Assembly: GCF_032854445.1 (NCBI RefSeq)
Contig: NC_088297.1
Span: forward strand, 17,931,127-17,995,126
Direction: 5' to 3'
DNA length: 64,000 nucleotides
Source of the DNA: Liolophura sinensis
Lineage: Eukaryota; Mollusca; Polyplacophora; Chitonida; Chitonidae
A model generated the notes under the pieces. It saw nothing but the letters and a program-made list of their open reading frames with translations. It did not search any database and was not told where the DNA came from. The position numbers were made by a program, and so were the translations under genes. Of the stretch, positions 32,586 through 44,355 are shown piece by piece. Each line of letters begins with the position of its first letter. The stretch's first letter is position 1.

Positions 32586-32705
32586 TGACTGGTGTTTTTG
32601 CTGTACTCAAAAGTATTTTACATGCCTGACGGTGGCCTGTATTATGGTGGGAGGAAACCAGGCATAGCCCAGGGGAAACAACGACTGTCCACTAGGTTGT
32701 TATTT
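32586..32705 (+). repeat. Mollusc-type interspersed repeat, copy 2
   Basis: GACTGGTGTTTTTGCTGTAC, AAGTATTTTACATGCCTGAC and TATGGTGGGAGGAAACCAGG. It is the same family as 31546-31680. It lies in the intron between exons 1 and 2 of gene copy C. Confidence 0.55.
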
Positions 32706-33498
32706 ATGGTTAAGGAAATTTTATTTCCAAAAAAAAACTTCTCAAGCCCAGGGATATTTTCTGAAAAATATATCAGAACTTTTGTATTTTACTATGTATT
32801 GCTTTACTCACAATTCTGCACACATACTGCACTCACCTACTCACCCAGAATAACTGGATGCCTGAGCAAAACATACATTGCTTAGTGTTATGCAAGGCAT
32901 TGCAATTAAAAATCAGTGCAGATAAAATACTCACCAGAAACCGAGAAAACTCTGATGTCGTAACATGACCATGTTTTGTCAGCTGCTATCCTGCCTTTGA
33001 CAGCTCTGGTGACACTGGCCATTTTTTTGAATGGAGGCCAAAATGTCTTACCGTCAGACAGTAACCAATTCGGTGAAACCAACTCAACTTCATCCGTCTC
33101 CTTCAGACGAAATACACAGTGGTAAAATCTAAAATGAGAAATTATCCAAGATTTAGTACATTTTCACATTCCATACAGAATTCTGGTATCTCTTACTTCG
33201 ATGCAAATAGGATGAAAGTATTTCTCTTTACACACAACATATATTGAATTCATCAGTTTGCATAGATATCTGACGGAAATGTTCTATGCAGTTTTGCGTT
33301 CAAAAATGTTCATCACAATGTACGAAAATATGTCACCACCTTGTTATACCATGTCTGAATTCCGTGAAATATGAAACCTTGTGACATCCCTAAAGCAATA
33401 TGTATGTATATAGGGCCAAGCCAAGTCATGCACAATGTATTATTGAGGTGTATACAACTGTTCAGGGTCTACTCGCTGTGGATAAGAGGAACTGCAAC

Positions 33499-35150
33499 TT
33501 AGACATTTTTGTATGGAAATAACATGTACCTCCGATATACTTTCTCAATGCTGTCAACAAGGAGTTCATCAGAAAGATCTGTGACAATGTGAATGTACAG
33601 ATTACTGGAACTGAGTGGGTATGCGAAAAATGGATGATATGACCTGTAAGTCTGATGCACGATGAGTATACATCCATTAGAATACAACAGGTTTCTGACC
33701 AAGCAAATACTGGTACAAAATATTTGTATCAACGCAGTTGTTCCCTGCTCTTGTAGAAACACAGAATATATCAAATTTTACTTGTGTATTGTGCTCAGCT
33801 CAGATTTGTATTGCGCAATGGTAATGGACCATAACCGTGAGGCATTTTCAGTGTAACGTTAACACCATCTTGGACAGAATCGGTAATTTAAGAACCTTCT
33901 TGTTAACACTAGCCGTTGCAAGCGTAAGTTCTGCTTTCGAGCGAGGCGCTTAAGTTTTTGCAGATAGTTCTCATAGAGAAATGCAGATATCTTATTAAGT
34001 GATCATGTAATTTCACTTCCTGACCAAGATGAACCAAATTATGGACAATGTATACAACCTGATTACTTTCATATAGACGTGCAGAGTGGGTTAAGAGCAC
34101 TGTCAATGGACCCCTTATCAGTAACAAAAAGAGGAGGCGGCGTGTTACCCTAAGGCATACCCGGTGCATGCAGCCCTGTGAAAACTGCGATACCATTGAA
34201 AATACATTAGAAAGTGAACTTCTTCCAGTGTGATGACGTTCATCTTCTTGATTCTCGAAAGACTTGTCTGTTCTTAATGGCGCATGTGTTTTAGGAAATG
34301 TCATTTTTCTATCATAAACGCCTCTCTGGGAGCAACTTCACATGAACAATAACCTGAGTGAGATTTAATTTGCTTGTCAAAAGACCTAGCAGGCGCATCA
34401 CAGATAAATGAGGTTAGTCTGATCTTGTAATGTCGATCTTTATACTTCATTCCCTCTTTCTTTAAGTCTTCTGTCATAAAATCTGCCAAAAATTCAGCAG
34501 GATCTCTAGGCTTTTCTTGTCCTGAAAATATCCAATGACAAATGGCCGGGGCTTAGATTCATTATATATCATTCATAGAATTGGCCACAGCTGCTACTAC
34601 TCTTAAATAAAGGCAGTCCATCTGTGCTTACCTGAAAAAAAAAATGGTATCACTTTCTACCGGTCTCATGTTTGATTCTAACCTTTGAAGTATACAGCTG
34701 TGAAGACTGAAATAATAGTATGTGCCACCTCCGATAGATGTTATGCCAGTAACACGTCCTGTGGCCAAAAGAGTTCTAGGGTCTTTCGGTAAATAAGGGT
34801 GACACTTTTTCAATATGCTCAATAACCTACTCAGGGCTGTGTGCGTGATATTATTTTCAACAGCCCATGCAGCTATCATGTCAGAGTGTGGACTACTTTT
34901 ATCATCATGTGAATAACCATCAGTATTGTTATCACTAGTTCTTCTGTTTAATTCATCAATTTCATTGCTGATCAGTAATGAACTGCCATTGTCAAATATT
35001 GTACCACTGGTTTCAAGTGGATTATGGACAATGTTGTTTGAGCCACAAATGTGACGTTGTCAACACAATCAGGTGTGGACTGAAAGTGTAAATGTGGGTG
35101 AGCTGTATCACTGGTATTTTGTTGTCATTTCATCTCAGCGTACTGGTACT
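33499..35150 (-). pseudogene. TNP2-like transposase remnant (pair with gene C)
   Basis: An intronless minus-strand protein in several frames. N-terminal part: MIAAWAVENNITHTALSRLL, HPYLPKDPRTLLATGRV and SIGGGTYYYFSLHSCI (34879-34628). Middle: TSFICDAPARSFDKQIKSHS then GYCSC (34410-34330), KTHAPLRTDKSFENQEDERH and MHRVCLRVTRRLLFLLLIRG. After a deletion comes VVYIVHNLVHLGQEVKLHD. C-terminal block: FFAYPLSSSNLYIHIVTDLS (near 33610-33560). I recognise this architecture as that of animal transposase-like proteins resembling TNP2/EnSpm (CACTA) transposases, though the superfamily is not certain. Stops and a deletion make it non-functional. An acidic N-terminal extension reaches about 35150, where the duplicated block begins. 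Confidence 0.6.
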
Positions 35151-35228
35151 CCAGAGATACACTTTCCTGGCTCTTTAAACATTTTGATGGACACGGTTTC
35201 TCAACATTGTGATTTTGTGAAAATGTGA

Positions 35229-35650
35229 ATGAATGAATGATTATGGCATAACGCCAAGTCGGCAATATTTCAGCCATATTGTGGCGAGAACAAGGTGAAA
35301 ACATGAGACGGTCAAGGTTTTCGAAATGATGGTGAGAACATCAAAAATAAAACAAAATGTACAGACATGTTGAAAATCAGCATATTTAAAAAATAGTATA
35401 TCTGGAAAGCTGTATGTATATAACTGTTTCTCTATGAATATTTCAGACAATTGAAATTTATATTTTATGATATAGGCCAATGGCCATCAAATATTTTATG
35501 ACAGCATCGCTGTCAAATTATATACAGAGTTGACTGTGTAGAACCTTTGCCTAACATGGGCAAAGTCTACACAGTCAACCAAGATATGTTTGATGGCATA
35601 TTGTGCATCACATCCAACACACTCGGGAGCACCGCTCCCATCTAAGATGA
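35229..35650 (-). mobile_element. 5'-truncated non-LTR copy in an ATTC tail
   Basis: About 420 bp: GAAT repeats, a 3' UTR of the E1 subfamily (AACATGAGACGGTCAAGGTT, AAATGATGGTGAGAACATC) and the last codons of ORF2, stopping at ATGGGAGCGGTGCTCCCGAG. It directly abuts the GAATAAATGAATG tail of the next copy, head to tail. The same arrangement is at 37409-37841. Confidence 0.75.
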
Positions 35651-35651
35651 A

Positions 35652-37338
35652 TAAATGAATGATTATGGCTTAACGCCACCTCGGCAATATCTCAGCCATA
35701 TTGTGGCGGGAACATGTTAAAACCAGGAAGCCGTGAATAGTTTTCGACATGATCTGATGAACAATTAAAACTTAAAAAGAAAAACAGTTTAAAAAACCTA
35801 AATGTCACTTAAAAGTGGAAAACCAGAATTGCTTTTACTTTATGCATCGAAATATATATATACACTATATTCTCTTATACAAGCCAATAACATTCAAAAA
35901 ATCAATAATAGTATCGCCAGCGATGCTGTCAAATAAATCATATATAGAGTCAACTGTGTAGAACCTTTGCCGCACATAGGCAAAGTCCACGCAGTTAACC
36001 AGGATATGTTTGATGCCATATTGAGCATCACATCCAACATGCTCGGGAGCACTGCTCCCATACAAGATGAAATTATGTGTTAGACGAGAATACGCAATAC
36101 GGCACCTCGCTAAAACGACTTGGTCTCTACGAGACATATCAAGTGTGTAGGAATTATAGCCAATGACAGGATGAATGGCATACAGTTTATTGTGAACCAG
36201 CAAATCCCATTCACCCTGCCAAAGGCCACGAATATATTTAAGAAGATTACACTTAAAATGATTATATAGTATTTTAACTTTCGACAAAGGTTTAGTAAGG
36301 GCAGCTTTTGCCTCCCTGTCTACGACTGTGTTTCCATGGATACCATTATGACTTGGTATCCAACACAATATGATCTCTTTACCTCTTTTAATTAGTTTTC
36401 TGTGTATGGCTAATATTTTGAGGATCAACGGATTTTTAAATTTATTATTCTGTATTGTCAAAATGCAAGAAAGCGAGTCGCTGCATATCACAGCCTTCTG
36501 AGCATGCCCAGAAGAAACATATGATAAGGCCAGGAGTATAGCCCTGGCCTCTGCAGAAAAGATTGAAAACGAGGATGGAAGACGAAGAGAAGCAACTCGC
36601 TGCTCTAAGACAGCTACAGTTGCAACCCTATCCCCATCCTGTGACCCATCAGTCTATATAAATTTATAATCCGAATATTTAGCCTTGATTTCAGCAAAAC
36701 CTTGCTGAATTACAAGAGGATTTGTATTTGCTTTATTATATTTACGTAGATCAAATATCAATTTAAGTTGTGGAAAGAGCCATGGTGGGGACTCCGGAAA
36801 ACAAACCGGAGCTATGTCCCCAAGTTTAATGTTGGCTTCTACGATATGGTCCCTAACACGAACACCGAACGAAGGGATCTTGTTAGGACATTTAGTATAT
36901 TTGTCTACATATAATGGATTGAAAACACAGTCGTAGACAGGGTTGGTGGATGAGCTTTAAGCTTTGTAGCGTATTGAAGGCTCATTTTTATACGTCGATT
37001 GTACAAAGAAGGCTCATTAGCCTCCACGTATAAACTTTCTACTGGTGAGGTTCTAAAAGCACCAAGGCTGAGCCTCAAACCTTGGTGATGAACAGGATCC
37101 AACATTTTAATATACGACTTCCTAGCGGAACCGTAAATGATGGATCCATAGTCCAATTTAGACCTCGCCAGAGAACGATATAAGTAAAACTGATCGGTCA
37201 GCGCCCCAGTCGGTGCTAGACACGACCTTAATTATATCGAGAGCCTTTGTACATTTAGCCTTAAGCATTTTAATATAAGGTATAAAAGATAGCTTACTAT
37301 CAAATATTATACCTACAAATTTAGTTTTTCCAACAATT
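35652..37338 (-). pseudogene. Duplicated E2 3' region: RNase H and RT thumb
   Basis: Frames 36491-35865 (VVDREAKAALTKPLSKVKIL, LDMSRRDQVVLARCRIAYSR, HVGCDAQYGIKHILVNC) and 37156-36905 (SARKSYIKMLDPVHHQGLRL) duplicate 38943-38057 and 39350-39087. The 3' UTR lies at 35652-35860. Reading of the RT ends at the duplication junction at 37338. Confidence 0.8.
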
Positions 37339-39520
37339 ACACTTTCCTGGCTCTTTGTACATTTTGATGGACACGGTTTCTCAACATTGTGATTTTGTGA
37401 AAATGTGAATGAATGAATGAATGAATGAATGATTATGGCATAACGCCAAGTCGGCAATATTTCAGCCATATTGTGGCGAGAACAAGGTGAAAACATGAGA
37501 CGGTCAAGGTTTTCGAAATGATGGTGAGAACATCAAAAATAAAACAAAATGTACAGACATGTTGAAAATCAGCATATTTAAAAAATAGTATATCTGGAAA
37601 GCTGTATGTATATAACTGTTTTTCTGTGAATATTTCAGACAATTGAAATTTATATTTTATGATATAGGCCAATGGCCATCAAATATTTTATGACAGCATC
37701 GCTGTCAAATTATATACAGAGTTGACTGTGTAGAACCTTTGCCTAACATGGGCAAAGTCTACACAGTCAACCAAGATATGTTTGATGGCATATTGTGCAT
37801 CACATCCAACACACTCGGGAGCACCGCTCCCATCTAAGATGAATAAATGAATGATTATGGCTTAACGCCACCTCGGCAATATCTCAGCCATATTGTGGCG
37901 GGAACATGTTAAAACCAGGAAGCCGTGAATAGTTTTCGACATGATCTGATGAACAATTAAAACTTAAAAAGAAAAACAGTTTAAAAAACCTAAATGTCAC
38001 TTAAAAGTGGAAAACCAGAATTGCTTTTACTTTATGCATCGAAATATATATATACACTATATTCTCTTATACAAGCCAATAACATTCAAAAAATCAATAA
38101 TAGTATCGCCAGCGATGCTGTCAAATAAATCATATATAGAGTCAACTGTGTAGAACCTTTGCCGCACATAGGCAAAGTCCACGCAGTCAACCAGGATATG
38201 TTTGATGCCATATTGAGCATCACATCCAACATGCTCGGGAGCACTGCTCCCATACAAGATGAAATTATGTGTTAGACGAGAATGCGCAATACGGCACCTC
38301 GCTAAAACGACTTGGTCTCTACGAGACATATCAAGTGTGTAGGAATTATAGCCAATGACAGGATGAATGGCATACAGTTTATTGTGAACCTGCAAATCCC
38401 ATTCACCCTGCCAAAGGCCACGAATATATTTAAGAAGATTACACTTAAAATGATTATATAGCATTTTAACTTTCGACAAAGGTTTAGTAAGGGCAGCTTT
38501 TGCCTCCCTGTCTACAACTGTGTTTCCATGAATACCATTATGACTTGGTATCCAACACAATATGATCTCTTTACCTCTTTTAATTAGTTTTCTATGGCTA
38601 ATATTTTGAGGATCAACGGATTTTTAAATTTATTCTTCTGTATTGTCAAAATGCAAGAGTCGCTGCATATCACAGCCTTCTGAGCATGCCCAGAAGAAAC
38701 ATATGATAAGGCCAGGAGTATAGCCCTGGCCTCTGCAGAAAAGATTGAAAAGGAGGATGGAAGACGAAGAGAAGCAACTCGCTGCTCTAAGACAGCTACA
38801 GCTGCAACCCTATGCCCATCCTGTGACCCATCAGTATATATAAATTTATAATCCGAATATTTAGCCTTGATTTCAGCAAAACCTTGCTGAATTACAAGAG
38901 AATTTGTATTTCCTTTATTATATTTACGTAGATCAAATATCAATTTAAGTTGTGGAAAGAGCCATGGTGGGGACTCCGGAAAACAAACCGGAGCTATATC
39001 CCCAAGTTTAATGTTGGCTTCTACGATATGGTCCCTAACACGAACACCGAACGAAGGGATCTTGTTAGGACATTTAGTATATTTGTCTACATATAATGGA
39101 TTGAAAACACAGTCGTAGACAGGGTTGGTGGATGAGCTTTAAGCTTTGTAGCGTATTGAAGGCTCATTTTTATACGTCGATTGTACAAAGAAGGCTCATT
39201 AGCCTCCACGTATAAACTTTCTACTGGTGAGGTTCTAAAAGCACCAAGGCTGAGCCTCAAACCTTGGTGATGAACAGGATCCAACATTTTAATATACGAC
39301 TTCCTAGCGGAACCGTAAATGATGGATCCATAGTCCAATTTAGACCTCACCAGAGAACGATAAAAGTAAAACTGATCGGTCAGCGCCCCAGTCGGTGCTA
39401 GACACGACCTTAATTATATCGAGAGCCTTTGTACATTTAGCTTTAAGCATTTTTATATGAGGTATAAAAGATAGCTTACTATCAAATATTATACCTACAA
39501 ATTTAGTTTTTCCAACAATT
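37339..39520. repeat. Tandem duplication, copy 2
   Basis: A near-identical direct copy of 35159-37338. Unlike copy 1, it continues without a break into the rest of E2, so it represents the original arrangement. It shows small deletions relative to copy 1, for example in TTTTCTATGGCTAATATTTT versus TTTTCTGTGTATGGCTAATA. Confidence 0.9.
38057..38943 (-). pseudogene. E2 ORF2 RNase H and C-terminus
   Basis: The frame 38943-38584 holds DYKFIYTDGSQDGHRVAAV (first catalytic Asp), IFSAEARAILLALSYVSSG (Glu) and VICSDSCILTIQKNKFKN, where a short deletion removes part of the SLSC motif. The frame 38560-38057 holds WIPSHNGIHGNTVVDREAKA (last Asp) and HVGCDAQYGIKHILVDC, ending in IGLYKRI. Each half is well preserved; one frameshift near 38590 separates them. 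Confidence 0.8.
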
Positions 39521-40680
39521 TTAATCTGTTCACCACAAAAATTTAGCTCGGGATCAAGATGAAGTTGCCGTTTCTCGATTTTACTGAGACAAAGCTGCAA
39601 CTGCCGTTGGATATTATTCATATTCTTAGCTTGGTTGCATATAAGGAAATGATCAACGTATAAAGAACCCTCTGTGCCCGATGTTAATGTTTTGGCTAGG
39701 CTATTTATTTTTATGCTAAACAGAGTTGGTGATAGAATGCTGCCTTGGCGTACACCCATTTCCTGCTCATAAGAGTCAGAAAGAGTGGACCCCACCCGTA
39801 CCTTAAACTGACGATCAGATAAAAATTGAGATATAAATATAGGTAATCGGCCTTTAAGTCCCATATCCTCGAGGTCTTTTAAAATACCATATTTCCATGT
39901 AGTGTCGTAGGCCTTTTCAAGGTCAAAAAATATGGACACATGTTCATTATTGATGAAACCATCGCGAATAAAGTTTTCGAATCGAACAAGGTGATCCATA
40001 GGGGATCTGCCTTGTCGTAAACCGCATTGAACATTAGACAGTAACTTGTTGGTTTCGAGAAACCAAACATCATTAATCATCCGTTCCATAGTCTTACAAA
40101 CACAGCTGGTAAGAGCTATGGGGCAGTAATTTTTTGGATCAGTATGACCCTTACCCGGCCTATGGACCGGGATAATACACATCTCCCTCCATGACAGTGG
40201 AAAATTACCAGTTATCCAAATATCATTAAGCAAGTCTAAGAGAGTCTCCAGTGGCTCAGGTGGTAAATGGTTCAGAAACTTATAATAAACGTTATCAGGA
40301 CCACAGGCAGTATCGTGTGCCTTTATTAGTGCAGTTTTAAGTTCCTCGATATTAAAAGGGCAATTTAATTTTCTCCTTCTCGGTTTTAATATGCTGGAAT
40401 TCTTTGGTATAGTTCTCAGAAGAAGATTTCTTGAAAATTGTCTCAGCTAATTTATTTGCTATATCGGATGGAGACGTTAATATATTATCTCAATCTTTCA
40501 AATGCTGGACTTCGGCTTTATTATTTTTGCCCTTAAGTTTCTGAACCATGTTCCAGACCTTACGCATGGGTGTTTTTGACGTAATGCCCGAAAAAAAGTT
40601 CCGCCAACAAGATCGTCTCTTGGACATGAGTAATCGACGAGCCTTGGCTCTAAAATTACGAACCTGGTTTAAATTTTAAT
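39087..40680 (-). pseudogene. E2 ORF2 reverse transcriptase
   Basis: The longest frame is 40233-39340 (about 297 codons). It has PVHRPGKGHTDPKNYCPIAL, VQCGLRQGRSPMDHLVRFEN, the palm box FFDLEKAYDTTWKYG and MGVRQGSILSPTLFSIKINS. The catalytic box reads YVDHF: the second aspartate is replaced by His, compared with VDD in E5. An internal deletion follows NIQRQLQLCLSKIEKRQLHL. The thumb/connection part, KLDYGSIIYGSARKSYIKML, is in 39350-39087. The copy cannot reverse transcribe. Confidence 0.8.
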
Positions 40681-40714
40681 CAGTAGGACAATGATTAAAT
40701 CTGCGTTCAGCCTT

Positions 40715-41623
40715 TTAACGGTCCTTTACGGCTTTACGGCAGCCATTGCCGTACCAAGGTTTACTTTTGGATTTGGGATTTCTCAAGGTTTTAGGGATAG
40801 TTCTATCGGCAGCTCGTAAAACAAGCTCGTTAAATTTTAATATAGGATCACCTGCTGCATTGAGAGTCTCTGGGGTGATATCAGGCTCACAGAACATCTC
40901 AAATGTGATCCATTCTGCTTTATCGAATTTCCACCTAGCTACACGTTCTCATGAATTAGAAGAGATATGCTCTAGGATTATAGGAAAATGGTTACTACCA
41001 CAAAGATCGTCATGCACCTTCCAAGAAAAGTCAAGGAGAAGTGATGGATCTGTGATAGTGAGATGGATAGCAGAATAAGTGCCATTACCCGGAGGTAAAT
41101 ACGTGTTAGAATTATCATTGAAATAACACAGTTCCTCCTTCGATAAGAAGTCTTCTACTATCTTGCCCTTATTATTTATGTTGTTACTGCTCCATAGGTG
41201 GTTATGGGAATTAAAATTTCCAATTATTATGAAAGGTTTTGGCAGTTGTTCTATTAAATAGAACTGCAAAAGTGACAAACAAATGTTCGGAGGAATATAC
41301 ACTGAACATAATGTGATTGTTTTAGACAATGAAACACGGACGGCCACAGCCTGAAACTTTCTATGCAGAGCAACAAGGATGTGGATAATACTGTTATTTA
41401 TAAATATCGAGGAGCCGCCTGCAGCTCGCTTCTCTTCATTTGAATAAGTACTATATAATGAATAATTTTTAAGAGTGATTTTGTCTTTGTCAGATGTCTT
41501 CAGGCGAGTTTCCTTAAGACACAAGTCAACTGGATTTAAAGATTGAACTAGCTGTGTTATTTCAATCAAAATTACCTTAAGACCTCGACAATTCCATTGT
41601 ATAATTTTGTCGAAGGAAGACAT
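40715..41623 (-). pseudogene. E2 ORF2 endonuclease
   Basis: The frame 41623-40949 starts MSSFDKIIQWNCRGLKVIL. Motifs: VDLCLKETRLKT (catalytic Glu kept, Gln to Lys beside it), AAGGSSIFINNSI, LCSVYIPPNICLS, FIIIGNFNSHNHLWSS and TYSAIHLTITDPSL. The last box, GSNHFPIIL, has lost the SDH aspartate found in E1. A separate frame, 40897-40715, carries the linker FCEPDITPETLNAAG. Activity is unlikely. Confidence 0.8.
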
Positions 41624-42875
41624 TATGTAAGAAGACGTATTGGGGATTTATGTCTGGACCGAGGACAACCCTTTTTGGGTGATCTAATAGATCACTATCT
41701 GATAGATCTCCCAGGTGCAGGTCTGCACATGAAGTTGAAGGATAAACGTCCTGCAACGATCCAAACTTATTATAAGTTTGGATTGGGTCCCTAGTGGCCA
41801 CAGAGGGACGCTCCAGGGGGCCACTAGGTTTATCCTTTTTATGATTTTTCTCAGATTTATTTTTCTGACCCGTTGCTTTCTGTGAAGAATCAACGGGTTT
41901 ATGAGATTTGGATTTATTATTACATGATGTGTTGTCAGATAAAGAAAGTGCTTGATAATCAGGTAAAGTATTAGGTATTTTACATAGGTTTATATCAGTT
42001 TGAGATGAGGAGCTGGCTGTCTTATTTATGGGTTTCGTGACGAGTTTCTGTGGCTGTTCTTTGCCAATGGGCCATGTAAAAGTCGTTTGGGCCTCAACAG
42101 AAAAGGTGGTTTTCCTTACAAGATTGGCATATCTAGATGTAGTGAGGTCATGCGTGACAGAGACCAGACGCTTCGCTTCCGGACAGGATATATTATTTTT
42201 ACATTTTAAAGTTATAATTTCTTTTTTTTTTGAAGAGAGGGCAGTCATTGGAAGAGGCCGTGTTGGCTCCGCTGCAATTCAAACATTTTATTGTTTTTGT
42301 GCAGTCAAAGCCCGCGTGACCTGCTTCCGCACATCTAAAACAGATTAGTGTGCTACGGCATTGACTCCTGCCATGGCCAAACCGCTGGCAGGAGAAACAT
42401 CGGGTGGGGTTAGGTATTAACAACTCCTCTTACACTATACGGTCCGACAAATATAGATGACGGAAGGGAAGGTTTGTTAAAAGTCATCATATAAGTGCTC
42501 GTTTTTATGAGGTTTCCATCTCTTTTAATTAAGAAGCGTTTTACCTTTATTACTCCTTGATGTTTTAGTTCTTTAGTTATTTTTTGTTCTGTCATTTCAG
42601 TAAGGTCCTGGCCTCTGTCACGAATTATGCCATGACAGCAGTTTAATGTATTATGTGGAGAAACAGACACGGGCTGCTCTCCTATATTTTGAATTTTTAG
42701 TAAATTTATATAGTTGTTTTCTGGCACATTCCAACAAAATGTTCCCAGATTTCATTTTTTTGACTTGTTTCAGAGTTCCAGCATAATTTTCTACTGTTTT
42801 TTTTAGCAGTAGAGGCCTCAAACGATTATCAGCTGAATGCTGCAAGTGAAGAGAACACGCGTGTCCACCCGCCAC
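41577..42875 (-). pseudogene. E2 ORF1 (Gag-like) in four frames
   Basis: Segments: 42875-42651 (VENYAGTLKQVKKMKSGNIL), 42727-42410 (GIIRDRGQDLTEMTEQKI, VIKVKRFLIKRDGNLIKTS), 42423-42199 and 42248 to about 41624. The third holds the CCHC knuckles CFSCQRFGHGRSQC, CFRCAEAGHAGFDC and CLNCSGANTASSNDC. The last is a basic tail with QKNKSEKNHKKDKPSGPLER. Three frameshifts break it, one in a poly-T/A run near 42225. The protein would bind the element's RNA. Confidence 0.75.
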
Positions 42876-43392
42876 GGAGTGCCAACAAGGGCGAATCTAC
42901 CTCTGCGGATGACCAGCAGAGAACAGAAACAGGGAATCCACGCAAGGTATACGCGAACAGATTGAGTTACACCAACAAGATTAAACCCAATCTACTCGAT
43001 TGACCCGAGAGCATCTGGTGTTAACCCAGCTTTACATCACAATACGTGAAAGAATACCAAACTGGATCAAGTGTAGGGCTTGACGCGACCATCCGATTGA
43101 TGGGACCGGGCCCATCCCACCCCCTGTCTCTCTCCAAGTAAGGGCCAAAGTGGCGTGTTGGGCGTGAGGATCCCGCAAGACCAACACGCCCTCAGCCACC
43201 AGGATCCCGTCCTCGGAGATTACGGGTCGCAACCCACGGCAAACAGGTCGTCCCCGGTTGCCTCTCACACAACCGGGAAGATGTGAGCCTATTATATTCA
43301 CCGGGCTCACACAGGAGAGCTTTAGGTGAGTCGACTTTTACAAGCATGCCTAGAGGGCTGAGGTCCTTTTCATCCTGGAAACCCCACTGGGG
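42876..43392 (-). promoter_or_regulatory. E2 5' UTR / internal promoter region
   Basis: Collinear with the E1 5' UTR, with one 130-bp monomer (CACCGGGCTCACACAGGAGA, AGAGGGCTGAGGTCC) at the extreme 5' end. The 5' boundary is set by the 12-bp target duplication at 43393. Internal promoter activity is inferred from element biology, not from a recognised motif. Confidence 0.5.
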
Positions 43393-43404
43393 GTGAAAAT
43401 GTGA

Positions 43405-44351
43405 TGTTTGTGAGGTGTTTGTTTACTTGGCTGTGAATTCGCCTTCGTTTAGTCCAATACGACATACTATTTGTACTGTACTATTAACTATAAAACATGT
43501 TGTTGTTGTTGTACAGTTGTAAAATTCGTGTCTATCCCCTGTGCTCTTTACGTGTAAACGCCAAAATAACGGAGGGAGGTTGGTTGACAGTGTTATGGAA
43601 GTTAAAATACACCAAAATTCTGTGAAAGAATGAATGTCTAGACCATTTCAGGCAAATATTTTCAGAAAGAATTTTGATGGATCTTACCAGAGTTTTCAGA
43701 AACAGGCGACAATGAGCTGGGTGGCATATTCCACCATTCCTCGTCGCGGAATACACTGTCTGGACTCGTCCAGAACTGGGCCGACTTTGTGCAAGCACAT
43801 TATCTTTAAATCTTTGGCTGTCCGTTGCGGAAGTTGTAAACGTATTATTCTGCCAGGGGCTGATAACTGGCCCAAGTTAGATAACGATAATTTACTTTCA
43901 TAGATATTGTAAAAACGTCGTCAGTTAAACGAATAAGTCATGATCTCAGCACAACATCAGGCTAATGCATGTAAGTTATGTAAATGCCACAAGACTGATG
44001 TGATTCCAGGTAAAGGTTTTAATAACAGAGATCTGATCGAGGCAGCGAAGGAATGATTTTCCACAATTGGCCCGGTTCAGGGGTATTACGTATTTTATAC
44101 TGGTAGCTAAATTTGTTCCCGCGGAATCTGAAACGATGCTGGTCTAGTTTTGGTAACTGACTGATGTACTACCGCAATACGCGGCTTCAACACCGGAATC
44201 GGCCCACTGGTGTCATGTTTGTTAGGCTACCGTGGTGCAGACCTCTGATGTTGGTCCCAACAGAGAGGTGCGCTGCTAGGCACTCCTTCAGCAGTGTTGT
44301 ACACCTTGCCCATGTAAGGATATGATGTTTGTCACAGAGTTACTGTATTAC
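43405..44351. other. Unassigned interval
   Basis: Before the E2 insertion this would have been contiguous with the flank at 35159-35228. A plus frame at 43634-43903 (MSRPFQANIFRKNFDGSYQS) has no recognisable family. A GAACTGGGCCGACTTTG stretch near 43773 resembles the GGCC-type repeats described at 51 and 57 kb. No gene is supported. Confidence 0.4.
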
Positions 44352-44355
44352 ATCT

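Larger units (their letters stand above)
31197..33128 (-). pseudogene. DUF4806-family gene copy C, N-terminal exons
   Basis: Four minus-strand exons have matching splice phases: 33128-32935, 32411-32321, 31977-31822 and 31283-31197. Donors GTGAGT, GTACAG, GTATAC and GTAAGA; each exon has an AG acceptor. Exon 1 encodes the N-terminal domain VSPNWLLSDGKTFWPPFKKM and WSCYDIRVFSVS. Exon 2 has TYEDGRRKLRLAEDTSDIQT. Exon 3 starts RQERTYSLSDTDEE, then hits a seven-A run that shifts the frame; the remainder (VPAKRKRLPQAS) is basic and NLS-like. Exon 4 encodes GTFDEATSQEPEIPDATLYV. This layout is typical of invertebrate proteins with a C-terminal DUF4806. The C-terminal exons are missing; Penelope-like sequence lies where they should be. 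It sits just downstream of a transposase remnant. Confidence 0.7.
35159..37338. repeat. Tandem duplication, copy 1 (about 2180 bp)
   Basis: Starts ACACTTTCCTGGCTCTTTAA and ends TTTTTCCAACAATT. It is repeated directly at 37339-39520. It comprises 58 bp of target flank, the 12-bp target duplication, a truncated non-LTR copy (35229 to about 35650) and the 3' third of E2. Copies differ at scattered bases and small indels. Three extra GAAT units are present in copy 2. Confidence 0.9.
37409..43392 (-). mobile_element. Non-LTR retrotransposon E2, nearly full length, 12-bp TSD
   Basis: Domain order on the minus strand: 5' UTR (43392-42876), ORF1, EN (from 41623), RT, RNase H, 3' UTR and an ATTC tail. 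The 12-bp sequence GTGAAAATGTGA flanks it at 37397-37408 and 43393-43404, a credible target-site duplication. Between the E2 tail (about 37842) and the left duplication lies a 5'-truncated copy of a related subfamily. ORF1 and ORF2 carry several frameshifts, and the RT catalytic box is mutated. Confidence 0.85.
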
